A stretch of DNA of 64,000 nt, from contig NZ_CP059492.1 of the NCBI RefSeq assembly GCF_014041995.1, positions 558,001 through 622,000 of the forward strand, written 5' to 3'. The position numbers and the translations under genes were made by a program. Positions 17,612 through 26,132 of this stretch are shown here, piece by piece. Numbering within the stretch: position 1 is the stretch's first letter; every line of letters starts with the position of its first letter. The notes beneath the pieces were generated by a model that saw only the letters and a list, made by a program, of their open reading frames with translations, ran no database searches and was not told where the DNA came from. This stretch comes from Changpingibacter yushuensis (lineage in GTDB: Bacteria; Actinomycetota; Actinomycetes; Actinomycetales; Actinomycetaceae).

Positions 17612-19338
17612 TGACACAATCAATCTCCAACCAATCGGCTGAAGCCGTGGCGGTACCCGAGCGCGAAGAGCTCGAACCGCTGTTGAAGGTGACTGATCTT
17701 GAGGTTTCCTTCCGATCCTCGACTGGCATGGTGCCCGCGGTTCGCAAAGCAAGCTTCGTGATTTACCCCGGCCAGACTGTTGCCATCGTGGGTGAATCTG
17801 GATCTGGCAAGTCCACCTCCGCGGCCGCTGTGATCGGCCTACTTCCCGGCACCGGTCAGGTGACGGGCGGAACCATCGAGTTGGCGGGGCGTGACATCAC
17901 GCATCTGTCTGACAAGGAGATGGAGTCCGTCCGCGGCAAAGAGATTGGCATGGTTCCTCAGGACCCCATGACCAACCTCAATCCCGTGTGGCGTATCGGT
18001 ACCCAGGTGAAGGAAGCGCTGCGGGCCAACCACGTTGTTCCTCGTTCTGAGGAAGGTCAACGAGTTGCCGACCTCCTTGAGGAAGCTGGACTGCCGGATG
18101 CGGAACGCCGCGCCAAGCAATTCCCTCACGAGTTTTCCGGTGGCATGCGCCAGCGCGTACTCATTGCTATCGGCTTGGCCGCTAGCCCCAAGCTGCTCAT
18201 CGCCGATGAACCGACATCCGCGTTGGACGTGACCGTCCAGCGTCGGATCTTGGATCATATGCAGGAGATGACTCAGGAGCTGGGAACCGCGGTTCTGTTC
18301 ATTACGCACGATTTGGGTTTGGCTGCTGAGCGCGCTGAGCACCTCATCGTGATGCATCGTGGCCGCATCGTGGAATCTGGGCCAGCGCTGGAGATTCTCC
18401 AGCATCCTCAGCACCCCTACACGCAGCGCCTCGTGAAGGCAGCGCCTTCACTCGCATCTGCTCGCATTGAATCGGCCCACGCCGCAGGCGTTCAGGTAAC
18501 TGAAGAAGAACTGACGGGCGCGGGCGCGGGAGCTACCTCCACTGATGTGATCATTGGCGTTAAGGATTTGGTGCGCGATTTCGATGTGCGCGGGGCGAAG
18601 GGCGAGGCCAAGGTACTTCGCGCTGTCGACCATGTCAGTTTCGATGTGCGCCGCAAAACCACGCTCGCGCTGGTAGGCGAGTCGGGCTCCGGCAAGTCGA
18701 CCGTGGCGAACATGGTGCTGCACCTGCTTGATCCCACTGAGGGCAAGATCTTCTACGACGGTCAGGACACTTCATCCTTCGCCAACAAGGAGCTCCTTGC
18801 ACTACGCCGCAAGATGCAAGTGGTGTTCCAGAATCCATACGGATCGCTGGATCCGATGTACTCGATCTTCCGGGTCATCGAGGAGCCTCTCAAGGTGCAC
18901 AAGATCGGAAATGACAAGGAACGCGAACTGCGCGTTTCTGAGTTGCTCGATCTGGTTGCCTTGCCGCGTTCCACCATGCGTCGCTATCCCAACGAACTCT
19001 CCGGTGGTCAACGCCAGCGCGTTGCAGTTGCGCGTGCGCTGGCACTCGGCCCGGAAGTTGTGGTGTTGGATGAGGCGGTATCCGCACTGGACGTCCTAGT
19101 TCAGAATCAGATTCTCCACCTGCTCAACGATTTGCAGGCGGAACTGGGGCTTTCCTACTTGTTCATTACCCATGACTTGGCCGTGGTCCGCCAGATGGCG
19201 GACGACGTCGTGGTGATGGAGAAGGGCCGCGTGGTCGAAGCGGGCCCCACGGACCAACTGTTCGCTCATCCTCAGCAGGCCTACACGCGCGAACTCATCG
19301 ACGCTGTTCCGGGCCGAGGAATCGAACTGGGCATGTGA
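17611..19338 (+). CDS. Fused double ABC ATPase, OppD-OppF type (operon 2)
   Basis: The protein is 575 aa with two nucleotide-binding domains. Domain 1: GESGSGKST, FSGGMRQR, IADEPTSALD. Domain 2: GESGSGKST, LSGGQRQR and VLDEAVSALD, the last with Ala in place of the usual Pro after the catalytic Glu; the essential Asp-Glu pair is intact. It couples ATP hydrolysis to import through the permeases just upstream. A strong GC-rich hairpin follows at 19380. Confidence 0.93.
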   Translation: MTQSISNQSAEAVAVPEREELEPLLKVTDLEVSFRSSTGMVPAVRKASFVIYPGQTVAIVGESGSGKSTSAAAVIGLLPGTGQVTGGTIELAGRDITHLSDKEMESVRGKEIGMVPQDPMTNLNPVWRIGTQVKEALRANHVVPRSEEGQRVADLLEEAGLPDAERRAKQFPHEFSGGMRQRVLIAIGLAASPKLLIADEPTSALDVTVQRRILDHMQEMTQELGTAVLFITHDLGLAAERAEHLIVMHRGRIVESGPALEILQHPQHPYTQRLVKAAPSLASARIESAHAAGVQVTEEELTGAGAGATSTDVIIGVKDLVRDFDVRGAKGEAKVLRAVDHVSFDVRRKTTLALVGESGSGKSTVANMVLHLLDPTEGKIFYDGQDTSSFANKELLALRRKMQVVFQNPYGSLDPMYSIFRVIEEPLKVHKIGNDKERELRVSELLDLVALPRSTMRRYPNELSGGQRQRVAVARALALGPEVVVLDEAVSALDVLVQNQILHLLNDLQAELGLSYLFITHDLAVVRQMADDVVVMEKGRVVEAGPTDQLFAHPQQAYTRELIDAVPGRGIELGM

Positions 19339-19379
19339 GAATCGTGCTGACACACCGCTAGACCTGCGGGGTGAAGGCA

Positions 19380-19411
19380 AAGGCGGGCGCGGCTACAGCC
19401 GCGCCCGCCTT
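19380..19411. terminator. GC-rich hairpin after operon 2
   Basis: AAGGCGGGCGCGGC (19380-19393), loop TACA, then the exact complement ending in CTT: a 14-bp stem that can end transcription of operon 2 and, with the repeats next to it, of the convergent luxR-type gene. Confidence 0.75.
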
Positions 19412-19535
19412 GCTCGTTCACTTGGCCTTGCCCGTTCTCTTGGCCCTGCTCGTTTTCTTGGCCCGGCCCGTCTGCCTAGCCGCGTTCGTTTTGTTAGCCC
19501 TGCGCGTCTGCCTAGCCGCGTTCGTTCTCTCGGCC
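19410..19535. repeat. Seven degenerate 18-bp repeats touching a stop codon
   Basis: On the minus strand seven units of 18 bp (type GGCCAAGTGAACGAGCAA) follow each other without gaps, starting at the first base after the stop of the response regulator gene. The last 12 bases of that gene, GTGAACGAGTAA, match the end of the outermost unit except for T to C in the stop. Units 2, 3 and 4 contain stops in the frame of the gene, so the array is not a protein extension. Confidence 0.85.
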
Positions 19536-20222
19536 TTACTCGTTCACAATGAGGGCGTGCTCAGTGCTGGGGAGTAACCCATTCTTCGCGCCCCACAACA
19601 CAGCTTGGCTACGCCGCTCCACACCCACTTTTCGGTATGCCTGCCGGATGTAAGTCTTCACCGAGTTCATCGAAATGTTGCAGTTCTCCGCAATCTCCTG
19701 ATTCGTGAGGCCCTGGGTGATGAGCGCAAAGATTTCGGCTTCGCGTGGCGTGAGCCCGTTCCGTTGGCCAGGCCACAGGGTATGGGGCCTGCGGTTGCGC
19801 ATAAGTGGAATTGCGGCTTCCTGAACTTCGCCGGGCTCCGGCTTCACTCCGCGTACCTGAACTACCCGTTCGCCGTTTGCCACCCGTACCAGTGTCTCTG
19901 CGAGGGTTCGCGCGTCCGTATCCTTGGTGATGTAGCCGTCTGCTCCAATGGCTAGCGCAGCGGCGATGATCTGTGGATCTGCTCGGAACGAATAGACCAC
20001 CACACGTGAGAAACGCGGATCTTCGCATAGATGTTTCAGGTGGCTGGCTCTAGACATGGAAGCAAAGGAATCGTACAGCGCGACGTCTACGGGCTCACCT
20101 AGATTGGCCACGTCAGCGAGTTCCACAACCTTGATTCGCGTGTCGTGTTCCAACATCCGCGCTACGCCTTCGACGATGACGGAATAGTCATTGATGATCG
20201 AGACCGTGACGATCTTGTCCAT
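19536..20222 (-). CDS. Orphan LuxR/NarL-type response regulator
   Basis: The protein is 228 aa from ATG 20222 (GTG 20231 is possible; AAGG lies 8 nt before the ATG). The receiver domain has Asp12 and the likely phosphate acceptor Asp51 (ALYDSF), a Ser after strand 4 and the conserved Lys in YITKD. The C-terminal LuxR helix-turn-helix reads LTPREAEIFALITQGLTNQE then SMNSVKTYIRQAYRKVGV. No histidine kinase gene is in the neighbourhood, so its partner and targets are unknown. The array of 18-bp repeats begins directly after its stop codon. Confidence 0.88.
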   Translation of the reverse strand: MDKIVTVSIINDYSVIVEGVARMLEHDTRIKVVELADVANLGEPVDVALYDSFASMSRASHLKHLCEDPRFSRVVVYSFRADPQIIAAALAIGADGYITKDTDARTLAETLVRVANGERVVQVRGVKPEPGEVQEAAIPLMRNRRPHTLWPGQRNGLTPREAEIFALITQGLTNQEIAENCNISMNSVKTYIRQAYRKVGVERRSQAVLWGAKNGLLPSTEHALIVNE

Positions 20223-20382
20223 GGAATTCACCTTGAGTGTGCGTGGTTCGGCTTCATGGCGATTAGGTCAGCTTCGTGATGCGCAAGCAGCTGACAGTTC
20301 GGTTTCCCTCTTTCCTTGCACACTAGCGGAAGCAAGCCGTTGGGTGTAGAGCAGGCCGCCAACTGGCGCCTGGGGCTTCAGA

Positions 20383-21402
20383 TCAGCGGCGTTTGCTGGC
20401 CAATCTTCGGATTGCTTCCGCTGCTAGGGCGGCACCACCACGGTTGTTCCATTCGGCCCAGCTGCTCGTATCCATACGAATTGCGCTATCTAGAAGCTGC
20501 GGCCACATCGTTGGATCCGGCCATTCTTGAACTGCGACGCACGCTCCGAATCGCGCGAGTGCGCGGGCATTGGCCGCTTGTTCGCCATAGTCGGATGGTT
20601 GGGCCACCACTATCGCTGGGCGAGCGGCTGCTGCCACCTCCGCGATCGTGTTTTGCCCCGCGTGAGTTACCACCACATCGGCATCCAGCATTTCGCGCCA
20701 TAAGTTGGGGGAGGGGCGGCGGGGGCTGCGCATCCGCCATGACCATCCCTCCGTGGAGGAAGCCACGTTTCGCAACTCTGATTCCGGCAACTCTGGCTGC
20801 GAGGCACCCCAGACTACAAGAGCACGTTTGAGCGGATCTTTCGGTTGGGCTGTGGTCGGCAGTGTTTCGCTAAACTTCTTGGCAACCTCCACGCTCAGCG
20901 AATCGAAGCGTGAAATTGCGCCTGTGTACGTGGTCTTTGCCAGCCACTCTTGTTTCCAGCCGGGCTCCGGCGCTGATTCGGGCCAGGTGGCAATGATGAG
21001 GTTCGCTAGATCGAATGCGCGATGCTGGGCGCGGTCGTGTTCATGAGCCCGCATGGCAACTAACACGGTGGGCACCCCCATGAGGCGCGAAAGCGCAGCC
21101 ACCTCTGTGGATGAGTCCACAACCATCGCATCCAGGCCTGCGGCCAACTCCACCGCCACTACACCCATCCGTTGGCGATGCCCTTCATGGCGTAGCGGGG
21201 CCCAGTGGAAAACACCGCCTGCGCTGGGGTCCACGATGAGGCCCGAAGTGTCATCTGCCAGCCGATTCCATCGGCCTGGCCAACCGTCAAGTTGCGTTAT
21301 GGTACCGAACCCCACCACGTCGCAGTTCAGTTGCTGGGCGATTTGCAGCGCGCGATTGCGATGGCCGTCTCCTTGCTGGTCAACGTAGTAGCCGATCAGC
21401 AT
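20383..21402 (-). CDS. Glycosyltransferase, GT28/MurG-like fold
   Basis: The protein is 339 aa from ATG 21402, 8 nt after GAGGGGG (GTG 21411 is an alternative with poorer spacing). The opening MLIGYYVDQQGDGHRNRALQ contains the Gly-x-Gly-His acceptor loop typical of GT-B enzymes. The C-terminal block VVTHAGQNTIAEVAAAARPA is the donor-nucleotide site of MurG/UDP-glycosyltransferases. Donor and acceptor sugars cannot be told. It stands alone, between the response regulator gene and ndh, on the same strand. Confidence 0.75.
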   Translation of the reverse strand: MLIGYYVDQQGDGHRNRALQIAQQLNCDVVGFGTITQLDGWPGRWNRLADDTSGLIVDPSAGGVFHWAPLRHEGHRQRMGVVAVELAAGLDAMVVDSSTEVAALSRLMGVPTVLVAMRAHEHDRAQHRAFDLANLIIATWPESAPEPGWKQEWLAKTTYTGAISRFDSLSVEVAKKFSETLPTTAQPKDPLKRALVVWGASQPELPESELRNVASSTEGWSWRMRSPRRPSPNLWREMLDADVVVTHAGQNTIAEVAAAARPAIVVAQPSDYGEQAANARALARFGACVAVQEWPDPTMWPQLLDSAIRMDTSSWAEWNNRGGAALAAEAIRRLASKRR

Positions 21403-21593
21403 TTCCACCACCCCCTCGCGTACCGCGGGGTCAATCGTGATGCTTCAACCCCTCGCGTGCAGTTATGCCCCGCCTTCCAGCACGTTCACTCCTTACACAA
21501 AATGTGGCCTAGGTAACAAATCTAGGACTTTGAGGAGTGTTTGCGGCACACCTCAAAGGGTGAGAAGAAGGCGCTCACGAACGTGTGGGCATC

Positions 21594-21657
21594 ACCAACA
21601 CCTAGGTTCATCAACACCTAGGTTCATCAACACCTAGGCTCATCAACACCTAGGCGT
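21594..21657. repeat. Four 16-bp tandem repeats after ndh
   Basis: The unit ATCAACACCTAGGTTC occurs four times with one or a few changes, each with the palindrome CCTAGG. It begins 17 bp beyond the ndh stop and lies upstream of the glycosyltransferase gene. Confidence 0.9.
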
Positions 21658-21674
21658 CACGAATGCAGACCAGT

Positions 21675-23015
21675 TCACTCCGCCGATTCAGCGCTTCCGG
21701 GCGAATGCGGGTTGTGGTCGATCACTCGAGGTTTGCGTGCAGCGGTGTAGGGGGTTTCGCCCACAATCGCGTTGTGGCTTCTCCACCCGATGTACTTGAG
21801 GCTCAGGTTGGTCATGGTGGCTAGGCGGTTTCGGTTCCCCAAGAGTTGCGCCACATGGATCCCCACCCAGATGATCCATGCTGGGAAGCCTTTCATGCGG
21901 GGTAGGCCAGTTATCTCAGCGATTGCTGATGAACGGCCAATTGTTGCCATGGTCCCTTTGTCCACGTACGTGAATGGCTTGGGTTGCTCCTTGCCCTCCA
22001 CTTCGGCGCGGATGAACTTTGCCACGTGTTTGCCGGCCTGAACCGCAGGCTGGGCTAGTTGGGGCAGCGGATTGTCTGGATTAATCGAGATGTCGCCCAC
22101 GGCAAAAACTCCCGGTAACCCGGCAACTCGATGGTGTTCATCCACAAGGATGCGCCCACCACGGCCCTGAGGGACGTTCCATGCGGCAACGCTCGGATGT
22201 GCCGTAACTCCGGAAGCCCAGATGACCAGTTCTGATTCAAGGAATTCCTGCTTCGCATGATTTTCGACGACGACGCCGTCCTCGCGCACTTCCTTCACAG
22301 CCGTCGCGAGGCGCAGGTCTACGCCGCGCTTCTCCAGAGCTTTCTTGGCGTAGTCGCGCAGGCTGGAGTGGAATGGGCCAAGCACGTTGGGTGACATTTC
22401 GACCAGTGAAATGTTTACTCGATGCGGGTCCAGCTCCGGATATGTGACAGGCAGATCTTGGTTGCGCATCTCGGCTAGTGCACCAGCAGTCTCCACGCCG
22501 GTTGGCCCTGCTCCCACAACGATGATCCGCAGGTCTTCCTGATCCTCCGCGTTCATGGCAGCGTCTTCAAGTTTGGCGAATAGCTTGTCGCGAACCCTAA
22601 GTGCGTGGGAGCGGCGGTAGAGCGGGAATGCAAAGGTTTCGGCGCCGGGAATCCCGAAGAAGTTGGCGGTGACTCCAGCTGCGAGGATCAAGTAGTCGTA
22701 TTTGACGGTGACGTTTCCGTCTAAGGTGAGCGCTTTGGCTTCGTGGTCGATCGACTCCACTGTGCCACGAACGAAGCGTACGTTCTTCTGTTTGGCTCGC
22801 ACTGAGCGCAGGAACCAGGTGATGTCACCAGGGTTCAGTGCGGCTGTTGCGACTTGGTAAATGAGTGGCTGGAACGTGTTGTACGTGTGTCGGTCAATCA
22901 GCGTGATATCCACATTGGCATGGCGTAGTTGCCGAACGGCATTCAATCCGCCGAATCCACCTCCCACTACGACGACGTGCGGGCGGTGGCGGGCGTTCGT
23001 TGTTTGGGTCGACAT
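21675..23015 (-). CDS. ndh: Type II NADH dehydrogenase (NDH-2)
   Basis: The protein is 446 aa from ATG 23015; the frame upstream is unlikely. It oxidises NADH and passes electrons to the quinone pool without proton pumping. The N-terminal FAD site reads VVVVGGGFGGLNAVRQL and the NAD site IIVVGAGPTGVETAGALAEM. The AQPAVQAGKHVAKFI block, near the quinone site, is typical. A C-terminal amphipathic/hydrophobic stretch (FPAWIIWVGIHVAQLL) anchors it to the membrane. TAGGCT lies 7 nt before the ATG, predicting a leaderless mRNA. Confidence 0.92.
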   Translation of the reverse strand: MSTQTTNARHRPHVVVVGGGFGGLNAVRQLRHANVDITLIDRHTYNTFQPLIYQVATAALNPGDITWFLRSVRAKQKNVRFVRGTVESIDHEAKALTLDGNVTVKYDYLILAAGVTANFFGIPGAETFAFPLYRRSHALRVRDKLFAKLEDAAMNAEDQEDLRIIVVGAGPTGVETAGALAEMRNQDLPVTYPELDPHRVNISLVEMSPNVLGPFHSSLRDYAKKALEKRGVDLRLATAVKEVREDGVVVENHAKQEFLESELVIWASGVTAHPSVAAWNVPQGRGGRILVDEHHRVAGLPGVFAVGDISINPDNPLPQLAQPAVQAGKHVAKFIRAEVEGKEQPKPFTYVDKGTMATIGRSSAIAEITGLPRMKGFPAWIIWVGIHVAQLLGNRNRLATMTNLSLKYIGWRSHNAIVGETPYTAARKPRVIDHNPHSPGSAESAE

Positions 23016-23022
23016 GCATATA

Positions 23023-23028
23023 AGCCTA
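23023..23028 (-). promoter_or_regulatory. -10 of leaderless ndh
   Basis: TAGGCT on the minus strand, 7 nt before the ATG at 23015; there is no Shine-Dalgarno in between. Confidence 0.45.
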
Positions 23029-23141
23029 ACGTCCCAACTTTCGTGAGAGAATGGATGGTATAGGTGCAACCGGTCACGCCATTATCGTGGTCGGCGCGAA
23101 TCCCGTGGCATCTCTGCCATCTGTTCCACGTGGGAGGCATT

Positions 23142-23546
23142 ATGGCCAAGACAAAACCGACCAATGTTCCTGTTGAAGAGTTCCTGTTCGGAGTGGTCCC
23201 ACCTAAACGCCAGAGTGATGGAGTTGCGCTGGCAGAGATCTTCCGTGAGGTAACGGGCACGGAACCCGTCATGTGGGGCCCCACCATGGTGGGCTATGGA
23301 AGTTTTCATTACGCTTCTGCTTCTGGCAGCACAGAAGGTGATTGGCCCCGGGTCGCGTTTTCGCCGCGCAAGGCACAGCTTTCCCTCTATGGTTTGAAAG
23401 ATCTTCCGGAACAAGTACGCCTTCTTCCACAACTGGGCACCTACACCGAGGGTGTGGGGTGCGTATATGTGAAGAAGCTTGAGGATGTGGACCTCTCAGT
23501 CATGCGCCAGCTCATAGCGATGGCTTGGAATCGCACGGACGGATGA
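23142..23546 (+). CDS. DUF1801 domain protein
   Basis: The protein is 134 aa from ATG 23142, with GGGAGG 5 nt upstream. The family blocks are visible: MWGPTMVGYGSFHYASASGS and VAFSPRKAQLSLYG, ending in GVGCVYVKKLEDVDLSVMRQ. Proteins of this small-domain family (YdhG-like) have no firmly known activity. It stands alone, divergent from ndh and convergent with the dehydrogenase gene at 23603 through a shared hairpin. Confidence 0.85.
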   Translation: MAKTKPTNVPVEEFLFGVVPPKRQSDGVALAEIFREVTGTEPVMWGPTMVGYGSFHYASASGSTEGDWPRVAFSPRKAQLSLYGLKDLPEQVRLLPQLGTYTEGVGCVYVKKLEDVDLSVMRQLIAMAWNRTDG

Positions 23547-23554
23547 TAACGAGG

Positions 23555-23587
23555 CGCTGCTGCCGGGCTGGTAGCCCGGCAGCAGCG
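23555..23587. terminator. Bidirectional 15-bp hairpin
   Basis: CGCTGCTGCCGGGCT, loop GGT, then the exact complement, between two convergent genes. Confidence 0.8.
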
Positions 23588-23602
23588 ATAGGCTGCCGCA
23601 AC

Positions 23603-24466
23603 CTAACTGACTGGATGGTTGGCTTCCACCTGCAGCATCTCGGAGAAGTCGTGTTCGCCTCCGCCGTTGCGCTGCACCTGCACAAGCGATTCGAGTGCCG
23701 CGCTGGTGGCAGGTAGCGGGAGGTTGGATGTGTGCAGCATGAGCCGCACATCCTTTGCGATGGCGTTTGTAGAGAACTGAGCCTCAGCCGTGTCACGCCC
23801 TAGCGTGAAGTCGCGCTTGAAGTTGGCCATCCATGCCAAGCCTGTGGATCCCAACAGATCCAGTACGCGTTCTGCGGTGAGGTTCTGCGCCGCCCCCAAC
23901 CTAATGGCCTCTGAGACCCCCTGTGCTGTGACGGCTAGAGCAAGGTTTGCCAGCAACTTGGCTGTTGCCGCCTCTGAGGCGCTCTCCATGCATCGAAGTC
24001 TTTCTGGATCTGCGTAAGCTTTCACGGCTTCGTGCACTACTTCACGTGCGCGCGGGCAAGCGCCGCCAACATACACGCCGAGCATTCCAGCGCGGGCCGG
24101 CCCGAGGGTCCCCACTACAGGAGAGTGAACAAAATCGATACCGCGTGCGGCAGCCCATTCTGCTTGGCGCTTGGCATCCTCAGGTGAAATTGTGGTGACA
24201 TCCGCCCACACCGTACCTTCGGGGAGAAGTTCCGGTGCCATGACAATTTCCTCCACAGCATCCGGCCCAAATAGGCAGGTCATGACGAGGTCTGCGCCTT
24301 TGATTGCGTTTTCAGGAGTGAAGGCGAGCTTCGCTCCTCCGGCCACGCTTCGGTGGGCCTTATCTGGGGTGCGGTTCCACACCACAACATCGTGGCTTCC
24401 AGAACTGATGAGTCGAAGTACCAGTTCGGTCCCCATGCGGCCTGTGCCTAGAAATGCAATTCTCAT
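23603..24466 (-). CDS. NAD-dependent 3-hydroxyisobutyrate dehydrogenase family enzyme
   Basis: The protein is 287 aa. The Rossmann start IAFLGTGRMGTELVLRLI gives the NAD(P) site; DVTTISPEDAK corresponds to the substrate-binding DxSTxxP region with Thr-Thr in place of Ser-Thr; the catalytic Lys lies in AATAKLLANLALAV. Family members oxidise beta-hydroxy acids (hydroxyisobutyrate, tartronate semialdehyde) or reduce imines; the substrate here is open. TAGCAT lies exactly 6 nt before the ATG (leaderless). Confidence 0.85.
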   Translation of the reverse strand: MRIAFLGTGRMGTELVLRLISSGSHDVVVWNRTPDKAHRSVAGGAKLAFTPENAIKGADLVMTCLFGPDAVEEIVMAPELLPEGTVWADVTTISPEDAKRQAEWAAARGIDFVHSPVVGTLGPARAGMLGVYVGGACPRAREVVHEAVKAYADPERLRCMESASEAATAKLLANLALAVTAQGVSEAIRLGAAQNLTAERVLDLLGSTGLAWMANFKRDFTLGRDTAEAQFSTNAIAKDVRLMLHTSNLPLPATSAALESLVQVQRNGGGEHDFSEMLQVEANHPVS

Positions 24467-24472
24467 GAGTCT

Positions 24473-24478
24473 ATGCTA
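24473..24478 (-). promoter_or_regulatory. -10 of leaderless dehydrogenase gene
   Basis: TAGCAT on the minus strand, 6 nt before the start codon at 24466. Confidence 0.45.
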
Positions 24479-24672
24479 CTCGTCACATACATCCATTCGG
24501 AGGAACTTCTGACGCAATCAGAGTGGTGAGACTTCCGTAAGCCCTACTCAGAGCTTTGCCGGTGACGCGGGCCGGTCAGGCATGCGCATGGCATCTAGCG
24601 CCGGAGCGCCTGCCAATACCCACGATCCGTGTGTCGAATAGCCACCCCTACCTGTTTATGTCGAATGTGGGA

Positions 24673-24692
24673 AGGTTCAAAACATCGAACCT
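24673..24692. promoter_or_regulatory. Inverted repeat before yagU
   Basis: AGGTTC and GAACCT are exact inverted copies around an 8-nt spacer, about 25 bp before the TTG of the yagU-like gene. Confidence 0.3.
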
Positions 24693-24716
24693 CCTACAGA
24701 ATATGAGTGATTAGGA

Positions 24717-25187
24717 TTGTTATTCGGCTGGGAAGTTCCATTCCCTCCACGCACGCCGGAACGCAATGCCACCAATCCTCCCCAGGAACTCCTGCAGCAA
24801 CTGGGGTTCTCCTCCGACTTCGTGCACACCACGATCGGATTCAACGGCAACGATCTTCCGATCATCTCGTTCATCATCCACTTCGGATTTGCCATCTTCT
24901 TTGCAGTTCTTTACTGCTTGGTTGCTGAGAAGTACCCGAAGATCAAGCTCTGGCAGGGCGCTGCCTTTGGTCTGTTTATCTGGGTTGCTTTCCACATCAT
25001 CATCATGCCGGCCATGGGTACAGTCCCAGCTCCATGGGATCAGCCTCTCGAAGAGCACTTCTCCGAGGCACTTGGTCATGTCGTGTGGTTGTGGTCTATT
25101 GAAATCGTTCGTCGCGATCTGCGTAATCGCATCACCCATGAGCCAGATGCCGAAGTCCCTCTGACCGTTCCTGATGCAAATCGCTGA
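24717..25187 (+). CDS. YagU-family (DUF1440) inner membrane protein, N-terminally short
   Basis: The C-terminal two thirds match YagU very well: PPRTPERNATNPPQELLQQL, KIKLWQG and the ending LWSIEIVRRDLRNRITHEPD. E. coli YagU has been linked to acid resistance. The visible frame begins with TTG at 24717, and a TGA lies two codons upstream. The first membrane helix (some 30-40 residues, ending in the G-W-E-V-P stretch) is missing, and I cannot find it in any frame upstream. The gene may therefore be a 5'-truncated relic, or use a shortened start. Three membrane segments remain. Confidence 0.7.
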   Translation: MLFGWEVPFPPRTPERNATNPPQELLQQLGFSSDFVHTTIGFNGNDLPIISFIIHFGFAIFFAVLYCLVAEKYPKIKLWQGAAFGLFIWVAFHIIIMPAMGTVPAPWDQPLEEHFSEALGHVVWLWSIEIVRRDLRNRITHEPDAEVPLTVPDANR

Positions 25188-25302
25188 TCGCCCGTGAACT
25201 GTGTGGCCCAGAGGCCAGAGGCCGAGGTAGCCAGTGGGGCTTGAGTAACGCGGAATGGCTTGTGTTGCCAGAAGCGGCTTCGGCTATCCTGATCGGCGCA
25301 AA

Positions 25303-25338
25303 CACGGAAGGCGACCCCAGTTGGGGTCGCCTTCCGTG
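25303..25338. terminator. Perfect 16-bp hairpin after yagU
   Basis: CACGGAAGGCGACCCC, loop AGTT, exact complement. It lies between the yagU-like gene and the convergent acetyltransferase gene. Confidence 0.8.
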
Positions 25339-25466
25339 CATCTAGCTTCGCGTGGAGTTCAAGGCTATTGGCTCGTGGTCTCCATTTCCGCCCACTCCTG
25401 CCTCACTCAGAGGCTGGCGCCTGCTCACATCGTCGAACACCTCGCCTGCTCAGATTGCGCGGCACA

Positions 25467-26015
25467 TCACCAAGGCTCATTCCACGTCACAGGAGTGGTA
25501 GTGCCCGATTCCCAATCCTTGCGCAGAATTGCGTATGCCACGCTGGCCAAGGCCTCACCGTTTTCGGTTGGCCACGCTTCACGGTAATGGGCTTCCTTGA
25601 CCCAGCCTGCGTTGTGGAACGTGCGGCGCATAGGAATGTTGTCTTCGCGCGTCTGCCCCTCAAGGCGGTTGACGCTCGGCATCGTCTCGAATACCACGTT
25701 GGCAATTGCGCGCAGCGCGTCTACGCCCAACCCTTGCCCGCGCATCGCTTCGGAGAAGCGAAGGTCAAATAGTGGTGCGTTTTCGGTCAAATCGGAGAGA
25801 ACAACCACGCCAATGCGGCCCTGCCGTTGCTCAGAGATCCAGAATGTCTTGTGATCGTCGCCGTCGAAATCTCCCTGTTCAATCTTGGCTGCGATCTCAG
25901 AGCGAGTCAGGCGATGCCCCACATGAAAAGGAAAAGCGTTCTGTGACATGAAGTCAATGAGCGCCTCGCGGTCCTCAGGGTTTGATACAGCAAAAGGTTC
26001 GAGTGTGACAGTCAT
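25467..26015 (-). CDS. GNAT-family N-acetyltransferase
   Basis: The protein is 182 aa, RimJ/RimL-like. The acetyl-CoA loop is in FSEAMRGQGLGVDALRAIAN (R-x-x-G-x-G), followed by TREDNIPMRRTFHNAGWVKE, the usual 'neighbouring residue plus aged partner' block of small-molecule or ribosomal-protein acetyltransferases. The substrate is unknown. TAGAAT is exactly 6 nt before the ATG at 26015, so it is predicted leaderless. Confidence 0.85.
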   Translation of the reverse strand: MTVTLEPFAVSNPEDREALIDFMSQNAFPFHVGHRLTRSEIAAKIEQGDFDGDDHKTFWISEQRQGRIGVVVLSDLTENAPLFDLRFSEAMRGQGLGVDALRAIANVVFETMPSVNRLEGQTREDNIPMRRTFHNAGWVKEAHYREAWPTENGEALASVAYAILRKDWESGTTTPVTWNEPW

Positions 26016-26021
26016 GCAACG

Positions 26022-26027
26022 ATTCTA
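26022..26027 (-). promoter_or_regulatory. -10 of leaderless acetyltransferase gene
   Basis: TAGAAT on the minus strand, 6 nt before the ATG at 26015. Confidence 0.5.
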
Positions 26028-26120
26028 AGGTCATGTGATGTGGGTGACTAGCAAACGGGGCCGCTCCACGTCGTCAGCGAATCGCGCTGTAGCGGTCTTT
26101 CGAGCGGGGCTGTGCGATGA

Positions 26121-26126
26121 CACAAT
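26121..26126 (+). promoter_or_regulatory. -10 of leaderless patatin gene
   Basis: CACAAT, 6 nt before the ATG at 26133; no Shine-Dalgarno is present. Confidence 0.4.
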
Positions 26127-26132
26127 GAATCT

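Noticed and set aside
19371-19577. Hydrophobic repeat peptide (LLVHLALPVLLALLVFLA type)
   Set aside because: It is the plus-strand reading of the 18-bp repeats and the operon 2 terminator; no start signal.
19410-21657. Short tandem repeats as a possible CRISPR array
   Set aside because: The units are contiguous or nearly so, without unique spacers of 25-40 bp, and no cas genes are nearby.
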